A stretch of DNA of 9,135 bases from Clostridiales bacterium (GCA_004552515.1 SFOF01000161.1:1-9135), one strand, 5' to 3'; counted from the first letter of the stretch, positions 1 through 6,077 are shown. Program-made: numbers and translations. Notes: generated by a model from the sequence alone, not told the origin.

Positions 1-313
1 GATCGAGCAGCGCGCCGTCGATTTTTTCAATGCCGATGCCCTCGAGCAGCGCCTTCGCGTCGTGGAAATTGCCGTAGAGCGCGTCGAAGCGGGGCAGACC
101 GTCCGTCTGAAGCGCGTGAATGCGGCTGGTCGCGGCCTTCAAAGCGTCCGCGTCGCGGTCTATGCCGATCAGGCGGCCGGCTGTCAGACGCTTCAGGATC
201 TCGCTCGAATGTCCGCCGCCGCCCAGCGTGCCGTCGAGGTACGCGCCGTCCTCTCGGATGGCCAGGCCGTTCAGACACTCGTCCAGCAGCACGGGACGAT
301 GGTAAAATTCCAT
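1..313 (-). CDS. rsmH: 16S rRNA (cytosine-1402-N4)-methyltransferase RsmH, 5' part only
   Basis: RsmH (MraW) uses S-adenosylmethionine to methylate N4 of C1402 in the 16S rRNA decoding centre. Only the first 104 codons lie in the window; the rest runs off the left edge. The family's N-terminal block HRPVLLDE is at residues 5-12. The SAM-binding loop YLDGTLGGGGHS is at 25-36, and the second strand GIDRDADAL at 50-58 carries the acidic residue expected to contact the cofactor ribose. The ATG at 311-313 is chosen because GGAG lies 7 bases upstream and the protein starts at the usual place relative to HRPVLL. rsmH normally opens the division/cell-wall (dcw) cluster just after mraZ; here the gene upstream is galK and no mraZ is present. 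Identity is clear; only the C-terminal part is unseen. Confidence 0.95.
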   Translation of the reverse strand, partial: MEFYHRPVLLDECLNGLAIREDGAYLDGTLGGGGHSSEILKRLTAGRLIGIDRDADALKAATSRIHALQTDGLPRFDALYGNFHDAKALLEGIGIEKIDGALLD

Positions 314-320
314 TTTATAA

Positions 321-324
321 CTCC
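321..324 (-). promoter_or_regulatory. Ribosome binding site of rsmH
   Basis: On the minus strand GGAG lies 7 bases before the ATG at 313. It begins only a few bases after the base of the hairpin at 330-367, so the folded structure sits directly against the ribosome entry site. Confidence 0.6.
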
Positions 325-329
325 GATCA

Positions 330-367
330 CGCGCGTCCCGAGGGGGTTACGCCGTTCGGGACGCGCG
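330..367 (-). terminator. Perfect 12-bp hairpin between galK and rsmH
   Basis: The arms at 330-341 and 356-367 are perfect reverse complements (12 bp, almost all G/C) around a 14-base loop. The structure begins 8 bases after the galK stop codon, where an intrinsic terminator would be expected. On the minus strand the stem is followed by GATCGGAG rather than a U-tract, so it is not a standard intrinsic terminator. It could act as a weak or factor-dependent terminator, a 3'-end stabiliser for galK mRNA, or a leader structure near the rsmH ribosome binding site. The pairing is seen directly; its function is inferred. Confidence 0.5.
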
Positions 368-375
368 CCTGTAAA

Positions 376-1662
376 TTAGTAGAGAATCTGTACGGCGCCA
401 TCCGCGCGGATCATGAGCGGGGTCACGGCGCCTTCGCCGAACACGGCGTTCATGCGCTCGGTGTATTCGGCCACCATATCCTTGGGCAGGAACACGAGAA
501 TCGTGCCCGCGAATCCGCCGCCATGGATACGCCACGCGCCGCAGCCCTCCAGCATACGGCGGGACAGCTCGAGCGCGAGCGGCATTTCTTCATTGTCGCT
601 GCCGGCCACATAGAGGTTTTGCAGCAGCTTCCAGGAGGATTCGCCCGAGGCGATCAGCATCTCGAAGAACGTCGTGATGTCGCCGTCCTCCAGCGCGGCC
701 ACCAGCTTATCGACGCGCTCGTTCTCGTCATAGAAGTGCAGCGCGCGCAGTATGGCGCGATCCTTGACCTTGTTTTTGAGCTGCGGAATGGCTTCCTCCA
801 TGACCTTGGGATCGATGTCGGCCAGCACCTTGCCGCCCAGCGCCTCGGCGACCGACTTCATCTCGGCGGGAATGGCGGCGTAATCGGCGGTCAGGTTGCC
901 GTGCTCACCGCCCACAGACACCACGGCGGGCACATAGCCGGCGGCTTCAAAGTCGAACTTCATCGCGGTGACGACCGGATCGTCCTTGCCGAAATCGATC
1001 GCGACCAGGCCGCCCACGGAGCTGGCCATCTGATCCATCAATCCGCAGGGCTTGCCGAAGAACACATTCTCGGCATACTGGCCGATCTGGGCGCGCTTTT
1101 TCGCGTCTACGACGAAGCCGTTGTAGAGCGAATCGATGACGGCGCAGATCAGCACCTCAAACGCGGCAGATGAGCTGAGGCCGGAGCCCTTGAAGACAGT
1201 CGAGCAGACGACCGCATCGAAGCCGCCGATGACGTAGCCCAGTTCCTTCATGCGCGCCGCAACGCCGCGGATCAGGCCGTCAGTGGTTTCATATTCGCTC
1301 TTTTTCGGCTCGAGGTCGTTGAGGTCGACCACGAACGGCTTGTCATAGCCCTCGGAATAGAGCGTCACGATCGATTTGTCATTGGGCGTGACGGCAGCCA
1401 CGGTGTCCAGATTGACGGCGGCGGCCAGCACGCGGCCATGGTTGTGATCGGTGTGGTTGCCGGCAACCTCGGTGCGGCCGGGCGCGGAGACGAAGCGCAT
1501 GCCGTCCTTCTCGCCGAACAGCTCGACATGGCGCTGCGCCAGCGCGTTATAGCGCTCGGTCTGACGGGCGAGGACGGCCTCGTTATGGCCATAAAGGCGG
1601 GTCAGGGACGCACGGGCGGCGTCGGTGGCCAGGAAAGCGGCGGCTTTGGTATTCAGGCTCAT
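376..1662 (-). CDS. galK: Galactokinase of the clostridial type (GHMP kinase family)
   Basis: Predicted to phosphorylate D-galactose at C1 with ATP, the first committed Leloir step, in the cytoplasm. The 428 residues are somewhat longer than the roughly 380-400 usual for GalK. All three GHMP motifs are present: the substrate signature PGRTEVAGNHTDH at 61-73, the phosphate loop GSGLSSSAAFE at 159-169, and the C-terminal glycine loop GCGAWRIHGGGFAG at 373-386. GKPCGLMDQ at 203-211 supplies the expected catalytic Asp210. In the signature, the usual GEHTDY reads GNHTDH, replacing the Glu and Tyr next to the sugar. This variant matches my recollection of a clostridial GalK subfamily, so galactose is likely but not proven as substrate. 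The ATG at 1660-1662 has AGGAG 10 bases upstream and its own promoter. No galT or galE is adjacent. Confidence 0.88.
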   Translation of the reverse strand: MSLNTKAAAFLATDAARASLTRLYGHNEAVLARQTERYNALAQRHVELFGEKDGMRFVSAPGRTEVAGNHTDHNHGRVLAAAVNLDTVAAVTPNDKSIVTLYSEGYDKPFVVDLNDLEPKKSEYETTDGLIRGVAARMKELGYVIGGFDAVVCSTVFKGSGLSSSAAFEVLICAVIDSLYNGFVVDAKKRAQIGQYAENVFFGKPCGLMDQMASSVGGLVAIDFGKDDPVVTAMKFDFEAAGYVPAVVSVGGEHGNLTADYAAIPAEMKSVAEALGGKVLADIDPKVMEEAIPQLKNKVKDRAILRALHFYDENERVDKLVAALEDGDITTFFEMLIASGESSWKLLQNLYVAGSDNEEMPLALELSRRMLEGCGAWRIHGGGFAGTILVFLPKDMVAEYTERMNAVFGEGAVTPLMIRADGAVQILY

Positions 1663-1700
1663 GAAAATATCACTCCTGTCGTTTTTCGATGAATCAATAT

Positions 1701-1729
1701 ATTTTAGCGCAAAAACGCGGAACAGACAA
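1701..1729 (-). promoter_or_regulatory. Sigma-A-type promoter of galK
   Basis: On the minus strand the -35 element TTGTCT (1724-1729) and the -10 element TAAAAT (1701-1706) are separated by exactly 17 bases. This predicts a start near 1694 and a leader of about 30 bases with AGGAG at 1673-1677. The region is AT-rich within an otherwise GC-rich window. An imperfect dyad (1728-1735 with 1744-1753, two unpaired bases) overlaps the upstream edge of the -35 element and could be an operator. The promoter assignment is by consensus match; the operator is speculation. Confidence 0.6.
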
Positions 1730-1775
1730 CCATATTTCCGTTCATATGCGGTTATTTATTCCGCCATGAGACGGT

Positions 1776-2606
1776 TTACAGCTCAGCCGTCTCGCCGGCG
1801 TGAACGGTGAGCGACTTTTTGCCCAGGCGCAGGCAGACGTCCAGCGCGCTGCGGTTGGTCACAAAGCGGCCGTCGACGGTGAAATCGAGCGCCTTGAACG
1901 CGGCGATATAGTCGAACACCTCGATGTTCGTGGCGTACCACACCTCGTCGTGGTTCCCCAGCCGGTCAAGCTGGCGCTCGATCACGTCCCAGTCGCTTCT
2001 CTGATCGAACTCGTAGGCGTGTCCCCAGCAGGAGAGCAGGCGCAGATCGTCGCCCTCGCCCAGGAACGGCTCAATGAGCGGCTCGAGGCCCCAGTGATGG
2101 CAGCTGCACTTCCAGTTGAGGTTTTCCTCGGGCAGCGAGAAGCGGCCGGTCGTGCCCACGGCGCGGGAATAGACGATGCCGCAGCCCTTCAGCAGGCCGA
2201 TAACGCGCTCGTCAACACAGCCGCCCGGATAGGCCATGCCGCGCACGGGATAGTGAACCAGCTCCTCCAGATTGCGGCGATCCTGAATCACCTCGTCGAT
2301 CACCTGACAGTCGGGCAGCTGGCAGAGGTTGGGGTGCGTTACGGTGTGAACAGCGACCTCGTGGCCCTTGTACAGCTCGGCCACCTCGTCGGCGCGCACA
2401 TGGGAGTGATCCACAACGCGGCCCTCGCGGATGAGCGAATCGACATGGCCGAAGAAGCCGCTGTTCATGTTGAACGTGGCCTTTTCGCCGTTGCGGTTGA
2501 AGAGAGAAAGCAGCTTTATATCCTGCAAAACGCAGTCGTCATAGGAGAATGTCAGCGCACGGGTGCGCAGGCCGGGCCAGAGCATGGAAGCGTGCTGATG
2601 AAGCAT
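1776..2606 (-). CDS. Polysaccharide deacetylase-like protein (NodB/CE4 fold), cytoplasmic
   Basis: Members of this fold remove N- or O-acetyl groups from sugars through a metal ion. The 276 residues hold recognisable NodB motifs. Motif 1 is TFSYDDC at 19-25, with Asp23 and Asp24 as candidate base and metal ligand. Motif 2 is HTVTH at 87-91, the two metal-binding histidines. Motif 3 is GMAYPGG at 123-129, and a late histidine lies in WGHAYEF at 194-200. The canonical TFDDG reads SYDDC, so the glycine after the aspartates is cysteine. There is no signal peptide, membrane segment or wall-binding domain, so it should work on small intracellular substrates rather than peptidoglycan. The ATG at 2604-2606 is preceded by AAGGAGGG, the strongest Shine-Dalgarno in the window. 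It follows the SGNH hydrolase by 27 bp and ends the four-gene operon. Substrate unknown. Confidence 0.8.
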   Translation of the reverse strand: MLHQHASMLWPGLRTRALTFSYDDCVLQDIKLLSLFNRNGEKATFNMNSGFFGHVDSLIREGRVVDHSHVRADEVAELYKGHEVAVHTVTHPNLCQLPDCQVIDEVIQDRRNLEELVHYPVRGMAYPGGCVDERVIGLLKGCGIVYSRAVGTTGRFSLPEENLNWKCSCHHWGLEPLIEPFLGEGDDLRLLSCWGHAYEFDQRSDWDVIERQLDRLGNHDEVWYATNIEVFDYIAAFKALDFTVDGRFVTNRSALDVCLRLGKKSLTVHAGETAEL

Positions 2607-2614
2607 GGGGAAGT

Positions 2615-2622
2615 CCCTCCTT
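2615..2622 (-). promoter_or_regulatory. Strong Shine-Dalgarno of the deacetylase gene
   Basis: The minus strand reads AAGGAGGG, near-perfect anti-16S pairing, ending 8 bases before the ATG. It fixes the start at 2606 rather than the internal ATG at codon 8. Confidence 0.75.
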
Positions 2623-2633
2623 GCAAAATGCGG

Positions 2634-3326
2634 TCAGATCATGGTTTTGATGACGTCAAAGAGCCGTTCGGCGATGGTTTTCATGCCCAGATCGCCGGGA
2701 TGCGCGGCCACGCCGCCGTGCTCGAACAGGCCGACGGCCTTCATATCGTCGCGCGTGCCCAGATCGCCGATGTGAACCAGCGGGGCCCCCAGCGTCTTGG
2801 CGGCCTTTCGAATCTCGGCATCCTTGGCGGGATTCGGCCAGAACAGGTCGGTCACGATCAGCCTGCCCTCGCCGTTTCGGGTAAAGAAGTTCATCATGTC
2901 GATCAGCGCCGGCGCATAGGGGTGCTCGGCGAGCAGGTTTTCGCCGGTGTTTTCGCCCAGACGGATCACCACGATATCGGGCTTCCAGTCGCGGGCGGGG
3001 CGCACAAATTCAAGCTCTTCCTCGCCGCGCCAGTACGCGCGCTCCCAGTTGGCCACCTGCGCGGCGCAGAAATCCGCGTCGGGGCGCAGGGCATGGATCA
3101 GCTTCATCGTCTGGTGTACATAGTCGTTCTCACGGCTTGAGGCGGCCATGCCCCAGTTGTACGTCCAGCCGATCTCGGGCTTGGGCGCGTGCAGCGTGAT
3201 GGAGTTGCCCACGAAGAGCACGCGCAGCCCGCCGCGGCCGACGTCGCTGAAGAAGCGCTCGCTGTTGGGCAGCTGATTGGCCGCGTCTACGGTGTTTTCG
3301 CGCTCGAATCTGCGAATATCTTCCAT
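2634..3326 (-). CDS. SGNH/GDSL-family hydrolase, probable intracellular esterase
   Basis: SGNH hydrolases cleave ester bonds, including acetyl esters on sugars. The 230-residue protein has block I as VGNSIT at 39-44, giving candidate nucleophile Ser42. Block III is GENTGEN at 124-130, with Asn126 expected in the oxyanion hole. Block V is HPGDLGM at 209-215, with His209 as catalytic histidine. The aspartate usually three residues before that histidine is replaced by Val206, so the protein may use a Ser-His dyad or take its acid from elsewhere, such as Asp211. Length fits a single domain. No signal peptide is visible, so it is probably cytoplasmic. The ATG at 3324-3326 has AAAGGA 10 bases upstream. 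Spacing of 38 bp from the dehydrogenase and 27 bp to the deacetylase supports one operon. Likely a carbohydrate de-O-acylase; exact substrate unknown. Confidence 0.8.
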   Translation of the reverse strand: MEDIRRFERENTVDAANQLPNSERFFSDVGRGGLRVLFVGNSITLHAPKPEIGWTYNWGMAASSRENDYVHQTMKLIHALRPDADFCAAQVANWERAYWRGEEELEFVRPARDWKPDIVVIRLGENTGENLLAEHPYAPALIDMMNFFTRNGEGRLIVTDLFWPNPAKDAEIRKAAKTLGAPLVHIGDLGTRDDMKAVGLFEHGGVAAHPGDLGMKTIAERLFDVIKTMI

Positions 3327-3364
3327 ATTATATCATTCCTTTCGCGAATAGGGCGATCGGTCGG

Positions 3365-4696
3365 TTACTGGCCGTCGAATTGATCAGCCATGTCGTAGAG
3401 CAGGCCGAGATCCCACAGCATGGTGCTGGAGAGATACTTGTTGCGAATGTCGCGCGAGGCCTTGAGCGCGTCGCGCACATCGTCGTCACTGATGCCCAGA
3501 TCCTTCGGGCGCATGGGCATACCGCAGCTGGTCATGATGTCCACGATGGTCTTAAAGGGCGGCAGCTCTTCGTCCATGATTTTGAGGATTTCGTCCCAGT
3601 GATCGACGATGCGGTTCACGCGCTCGGCGTGCTTGGCGGGGTCGTTGCGGCCTTCCTTCTTCGCAGTGGCGATGATGCCGTCGGCGACGCTGCCGAACAC
3701 GCGGCGCGTCTCGCGCTCCCATTTTTCCTCGTCGAAATGGCGCATGAAGTCGAGGGCCTTTTCGCGGTCGGGCTTGATCTTGCGGAGATAGCAGCCCACG
3801 CCCACCTGGATGCCGTGCAGGTCGCTTTCCTCGCCGCGCTCGAGCGCCATCATCTCCCACATATGCGAGAAGTAATGCTCAAGGCCGGAGGCGGGGCGGG
3901 AGGTCGCGGCGAAGCACATCGCGATGCCGGAGAGAATCAGGCCGTCGGCGACGTTGCCCACCACCTCAGGATCGCGGTCGGCCAGCTTGTCGGCGGAGGA
4001 GACGACCTTTTCCAGCGAACGGCGCACCAGACAGGCGATTTTTTCGCAGTAGGGGTCGCCGTTGACAATGTGCGCGATGCGCCACTCGCAGATGGCGATG
4101 TACTTGGCCAGCATATCGCCCAGGCCCGCCCAGAGCATACGCATGGGCGCGTCCTTCATGATGTCGGTGTCGGCGATGATGGCGGCGGGCATACCGTGAT
4201 AGAGGGAAACCTTCAGTCCGCTCACGATCATGCAGGAGGAATTCGACGCGTAGCCGTCCATTGAGGGCGCGGTGCCCACGACCATGGCGGGGATGCCGGC
4301 GATGTCGGCGATGATCTTGCAGTTGTCGTTCAGAACGCCGGAGCCGAGCGCCATCACCACGTCGCAGCTCTTGTCAAAGGCGAATGTGATCGCGCCGATG
4401 ACCTCTTCGTTCGGCTCGAGCCGCTTGTGGGTGTTGAAGCAGAAAAAGCCGTAGTCGATGCCGTTTTCGCGCAGCACCGGCTCGACAAAGTGCCAGGCCG
4501 CGTCCTTCGTATTCAGATCGCATACGATGAACGGCTTTTTGCAGCCCAGCGCCTTGAGCGCGTCTGGAATGGAACGCACCGCGCCCGAGCCGATTTTCAA
4601 AAATTTGATGGGCGCTCCATGGTGAACGCCGCACTCGCAGTCAAAGCCGCCGCTTTTGAGCAGCTCTTCCGTGGAAAAATTGGAAAAATCGATCAT
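3365..4696 (-). CDS. sn-glycerol-1-phosphate dehydrogenase-like protein (AraM/EgsA type, iron-containing ADH superfamily)
   Basis: Relatives reduce dihydroxyacetone phosphate to sn-glycerol-1-phosphate with NAD(P)H and a bound divalent metal. The 443 residues hold the bacterial AraM-like N-terminal motif CECGVHH (19-25), the dinucleotide-binding loop GSGVLNDN (118-125) and the substrate loop TAPSMDGYAS (142-151). Candidate metal ligands are Asp194 in GLGD, His274 in SGLEHYFSH and His294 in DLHGIQVGVG. It is longer than the roughly 390-residue B. subtilis AraM, mostly through a helical C-terminal part. I start at the ATG (4694-4696), which has AAGAAGGG 6 bases upstream; a TTG six codons earlier lacks a good site. 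In Bacillus the product feeds PcrB to make heptaprenylglyceryl phosphate, but no pcrB is here. Family confidence is high. The true substrate is less sure: in this sugar operon it might be another polyol or keto-sugar phosphate. Confidence 0.85.
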   Translation of the reverse strand: MIDFSNFSTEELLKSGGFDCECGVHHGAPIKFLKIGSGAVRSIPDALKALGCKKPFIVCDLNTKDAAWHFVEPVLRENGIDYGFFCFNTHKRLEPNEEVIGAITFAFDKSCDVVMALGSGVLNDNCKIIADIAGIPAMVVGTAPSMDGYASNSSCMIVSGLKVSLYHGMPAAIIADTDIMKDAPMRMLWAGLGDMLAKYIAICEWRIAHIVNGDPYCEKIACLVRRSLEKVVSSADKLADRDPEVVGNVADGLILSGIAMCFAATSRPASGLEHYFSHMWEMMALERGEESDLHGIQVGVGCYLRKIKPDREKALDFMRHFDEEKWERETRRVFGSVADGIIATAKKEGRNDPAKHAERVNRIVDHWDEILKIMDEELPPFKTIVDIMTSCGMPMRPKDLGISDDDVRDALKASRDIRNKYLSSTMLWDLGLLYDMADQFDGQ

Positions 4697-4702
4697 ATAA
4701 AA

Positions 4703-4710
4703 CCCTTCTT
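4703..4710 (-). promoter_or_regulatory. Shine-Dalgarno fixing the dehydrogenase start
   Basis: AAGAAGGG on the minus strand ends 6 bases before the ATG at 4696. The upstream in-frame TTG at 4712-4714 would place this site inside the coding region and has no comparable site of its own. Confidence 0.65.
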
Positions 4711-4738
4711 TCAAATGATACCCATTCTTATGCGGCGC

Positions 4739-5887
4739 TCAGTCATACAGCGCGTGGTCGCACAATCCGTTTTCACCGTTCCAGAGCCGTTTCGCCGTCC
4801 ATGGGCAGTCCGCGTCCGCCCAGAACGGATGCGATTCGGGAAGACCCAGCGGCAGAAATACCGCCGAGCAGAGATACAGACTGCCGGTCGAGATGTAGAA
4901 CTCAGCCATATCCGGCTGATGGCCGCACACGCCGAGCGTCAGCCAGCCGTTTTCGTCAAACATCGACTGATAGCTCATGACGCGCCGAATCACCGCCGTC
5001 AGCGCACAGCGAGCCTGTGCGGGCGCGAGCGTTTCGGGCAGGTTGCCTAAAAGCGCGGCCTGAGAGAGCGATTGGAACGCGCCAAAGCGATAGCAGCTCG
5101 AGCGGCCGATGATGGGGTAGCTGCCGTCGGCGTTGATCAGCTGCTCCAGCACGGCGGCATAGCGCGCGGCGCGCCGCATCATGGGCGCGCGCATCGTCTG
5201 CCAGTCGGGCGAAAAATCGCTTGCGGCGTTCAGTACGTCGAGCAGCATCGGCTGAATGACGAAGCTGTTGTAGTAATCCCAGTGAAAGCGCGGGCCGTCG
5301 CAATATACACCGTCGCCCGCATACCACTGCTCGTGCTGGCGCAGGGCGTAGTCTATGCGCATGGGATCCCAGTCCGGCTCTCCCGCGCGGCGCAGAAACG
5401 CCTCGATCGTGGCCGAAAACAGCAGCCAGTTATTAAAGGACGGCTTGCGCGTACGGGTACGCTTCATCTTTTCGACGAGCAGACGCTGCGTTTCGCCATC
5501 CAGCTTGTCCCACAACTCCTCGGGCGCGCGCAGGATTGCCTGTGCGAGGAATGCCGCATCCACGATGGGCTGCTGGCCGCGCTCGAAGTTCATGCAGTCG
5601 CTCGATGCGGGATCGACCGCCATGCGCAGCGCCTTTCGCGCCAGAGAGCACCAGGCAAGGCGCGCTTTTTCTTCATCCGCGTCCTCGGCGGGATGCGCCA
5701 GCCAGGGAGCCAGCCCGGTCATCGCGCGGCCAAACGCCTCCAGATAGGTGTATTCGCGCCGGTCGAGGGAATTGGGATGATGCTCGACGGGCATGGCCGC
5801 CGCGAGCCGCCCTTCGCTCAGATTTTCCAGCACGGGACGGACAATTTTCGTCAGGCTGTCCAGCCAGAACTGCCGCGTGTCACTCAT
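4739..5887 (-). CDS. DUF2264 family protein, putative glycan-active enzyme
   Basis: The 382 residues match DUF2264 nearly end to end. Conserved-looking blocks are YTYLEAFGRAMTGLAPWL (46-63), NNWLLF (152-157), WYAGDGVYCDGPRFHWDYYN (188-207), DGSYPIIGRS (254-263), GWLTLGVCGHQP (314-325) and AEFYISTGSLYLCS (328-341). These aromatic- and acid-rich blocks are typical of alpha/alpha-toroid carbohydrate enzymes. From memory, part of this family is linked to glycoside hydrolase family 154 (beta-glucuronidase activity); I hold that link only tentatively. No signal peptide is seen, so it would act on imported oligosaccharides. The ATG at 5885-5887 is chosen because AAAGAGG lies 7 bases upstream; the reading frame stays open a further 51 codons, but that stretch does not resemble the family. 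It is the first gene of the four-gene operon, 42 bp before the dehydrogenase. Family is confident, reaction is not. Confidence 0.82.
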   Translation of the reverse strand: MSDTRQFWLDSLTKIVRPVLENLSEGRLAAAMPVEHHPNSLDRREYTYLEAFGRAMTGLAPWLAHPAEDADEEKARLAWCSLARKALRMAVDPASSDCMNFERGQQPIVDAAFLAQAILRAPEELWDKLDGETQRLLVEKMKRTRTRKPSFNNWLLFSATIEAFLRRAGEPDWDPMRIDYALRQHEQWYAGDGVYCDGPRFHWDYYNSFVIQPMLLDVLNAASDFSPDWQTMRAPMMRRAARYAAVLEQLINADGSYPIIGRSSCYRFGAFQSLSQAALLGNLPETLAPAQARCALTAVIRRVMSYQSMFDENGWLTLGVCGHQPDMAEFYISTGSLYLCSAVFLPLGLPESHPFWADADCPWTAKRLWNGENGLCDHALYD

Positions 5888-5894
5888 GGCAAAA

Positions 5895-5901
5895 CCTCTT
5901 T
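5895..5901 (-). promoter_or_regulatory. Shine-Dalgarno fixing the DUF2264 start
   Basis: AAAGAGG on the minus strand ends 7 bases before the ATG at 5887. This rules against the open 51-codon extension to 6040, which would run back through the candidate promoter and into the transketolase terminator. Confidence 0.65.
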
Positions 5902-5972
5902 TCAATAGATCGCAAATTCCGCCTTGCCGCCTTGCGGGGCAAACGACGGCACTATATAATCCACCATCCATA

Positions 5973-6001
5973 AATGTATCACAGTGTGGCGAAAAAGGCA
6001 A
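5973..6001 (-). promoter_or_regulatory. Candidate promoter of the DUF2264-dehydrogenase-SGNH-deacetylase operon
   Basis: On the minus strand a -35-like TTGCCT (5996-6001) and a -10-like TACATT (5973-5978) are 17 bases apart, and TGA directly before the -10 gives an extended -10 (TGN). Each hexamer matches the consensus at 4 of 6 positions. It lies just downstream of the transketolase terminator, predicting a leader of about 80 bases. An alternative AT-rich box (TATATA, about 5953-5958) has no good -35 partner. The leader also carries a short GC-rich inverted repeat (TTGCC/GGCAA near 5924-5942) of unknown role. Confidence 0.4.
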
Positions 6002-6022
6002 TGCCGTAGACGAAAAAACGTG

Positions 6023-6059
6023 AAAAAAAGCGCCGGACACCCAAACGGATGCCCGACGC
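6023..6059 (-). terminator. Intrinsic terminator after transketolase
   Basis: On the minus strand, 18 bases after the transketolase stop codon, the 30 bases at 6030-6059 fold into a 13-bp stem (with three G-U pairs) around the tetraloop GUUU. Seven U residues (6023-6029) follow directly. This is a textbook rho-independent terminator and separates the phosphohexomutase-transketolase unit from the DUF2264 operon. Confidence 0.93.
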
Positions 6060-6077
6060 GAGCGGATAAACGGGGGA

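Noticed and set aside
1800..3140. Open frame of 446 codons on the plus strand spanning the deacetylase and SGNH genes
   Set aside because: It crosses two well-supported genes and their gap, has no recognisable domain or good ribosome site, and shows the same compositional-artefact character.
3327..3332. TATAAT-like box just before the SGNH start codon
   Set aside because: It would make a nearly leaderless transcript, has no -35 partner at 16-18 bases, and lies between the ribosome site and the ATG; it is best read as the AT-rich spacer.
4697..4714. TTG start adding six residues to the dehydrogenase
   Set aside because: These codons are the Shine-Dalgarno region (AAGAAGGG) of the ATG at 4696, and the TTG lacks its own good site.
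5888..6040. N-terminal extension of the DUF2264 protein to position 6040
   Set aside because: It would start inside the transketolase terminator and cross the candidate promoter; the added residues are not family-like, and AAAGAGG sits correctly before the ATG at 5887.
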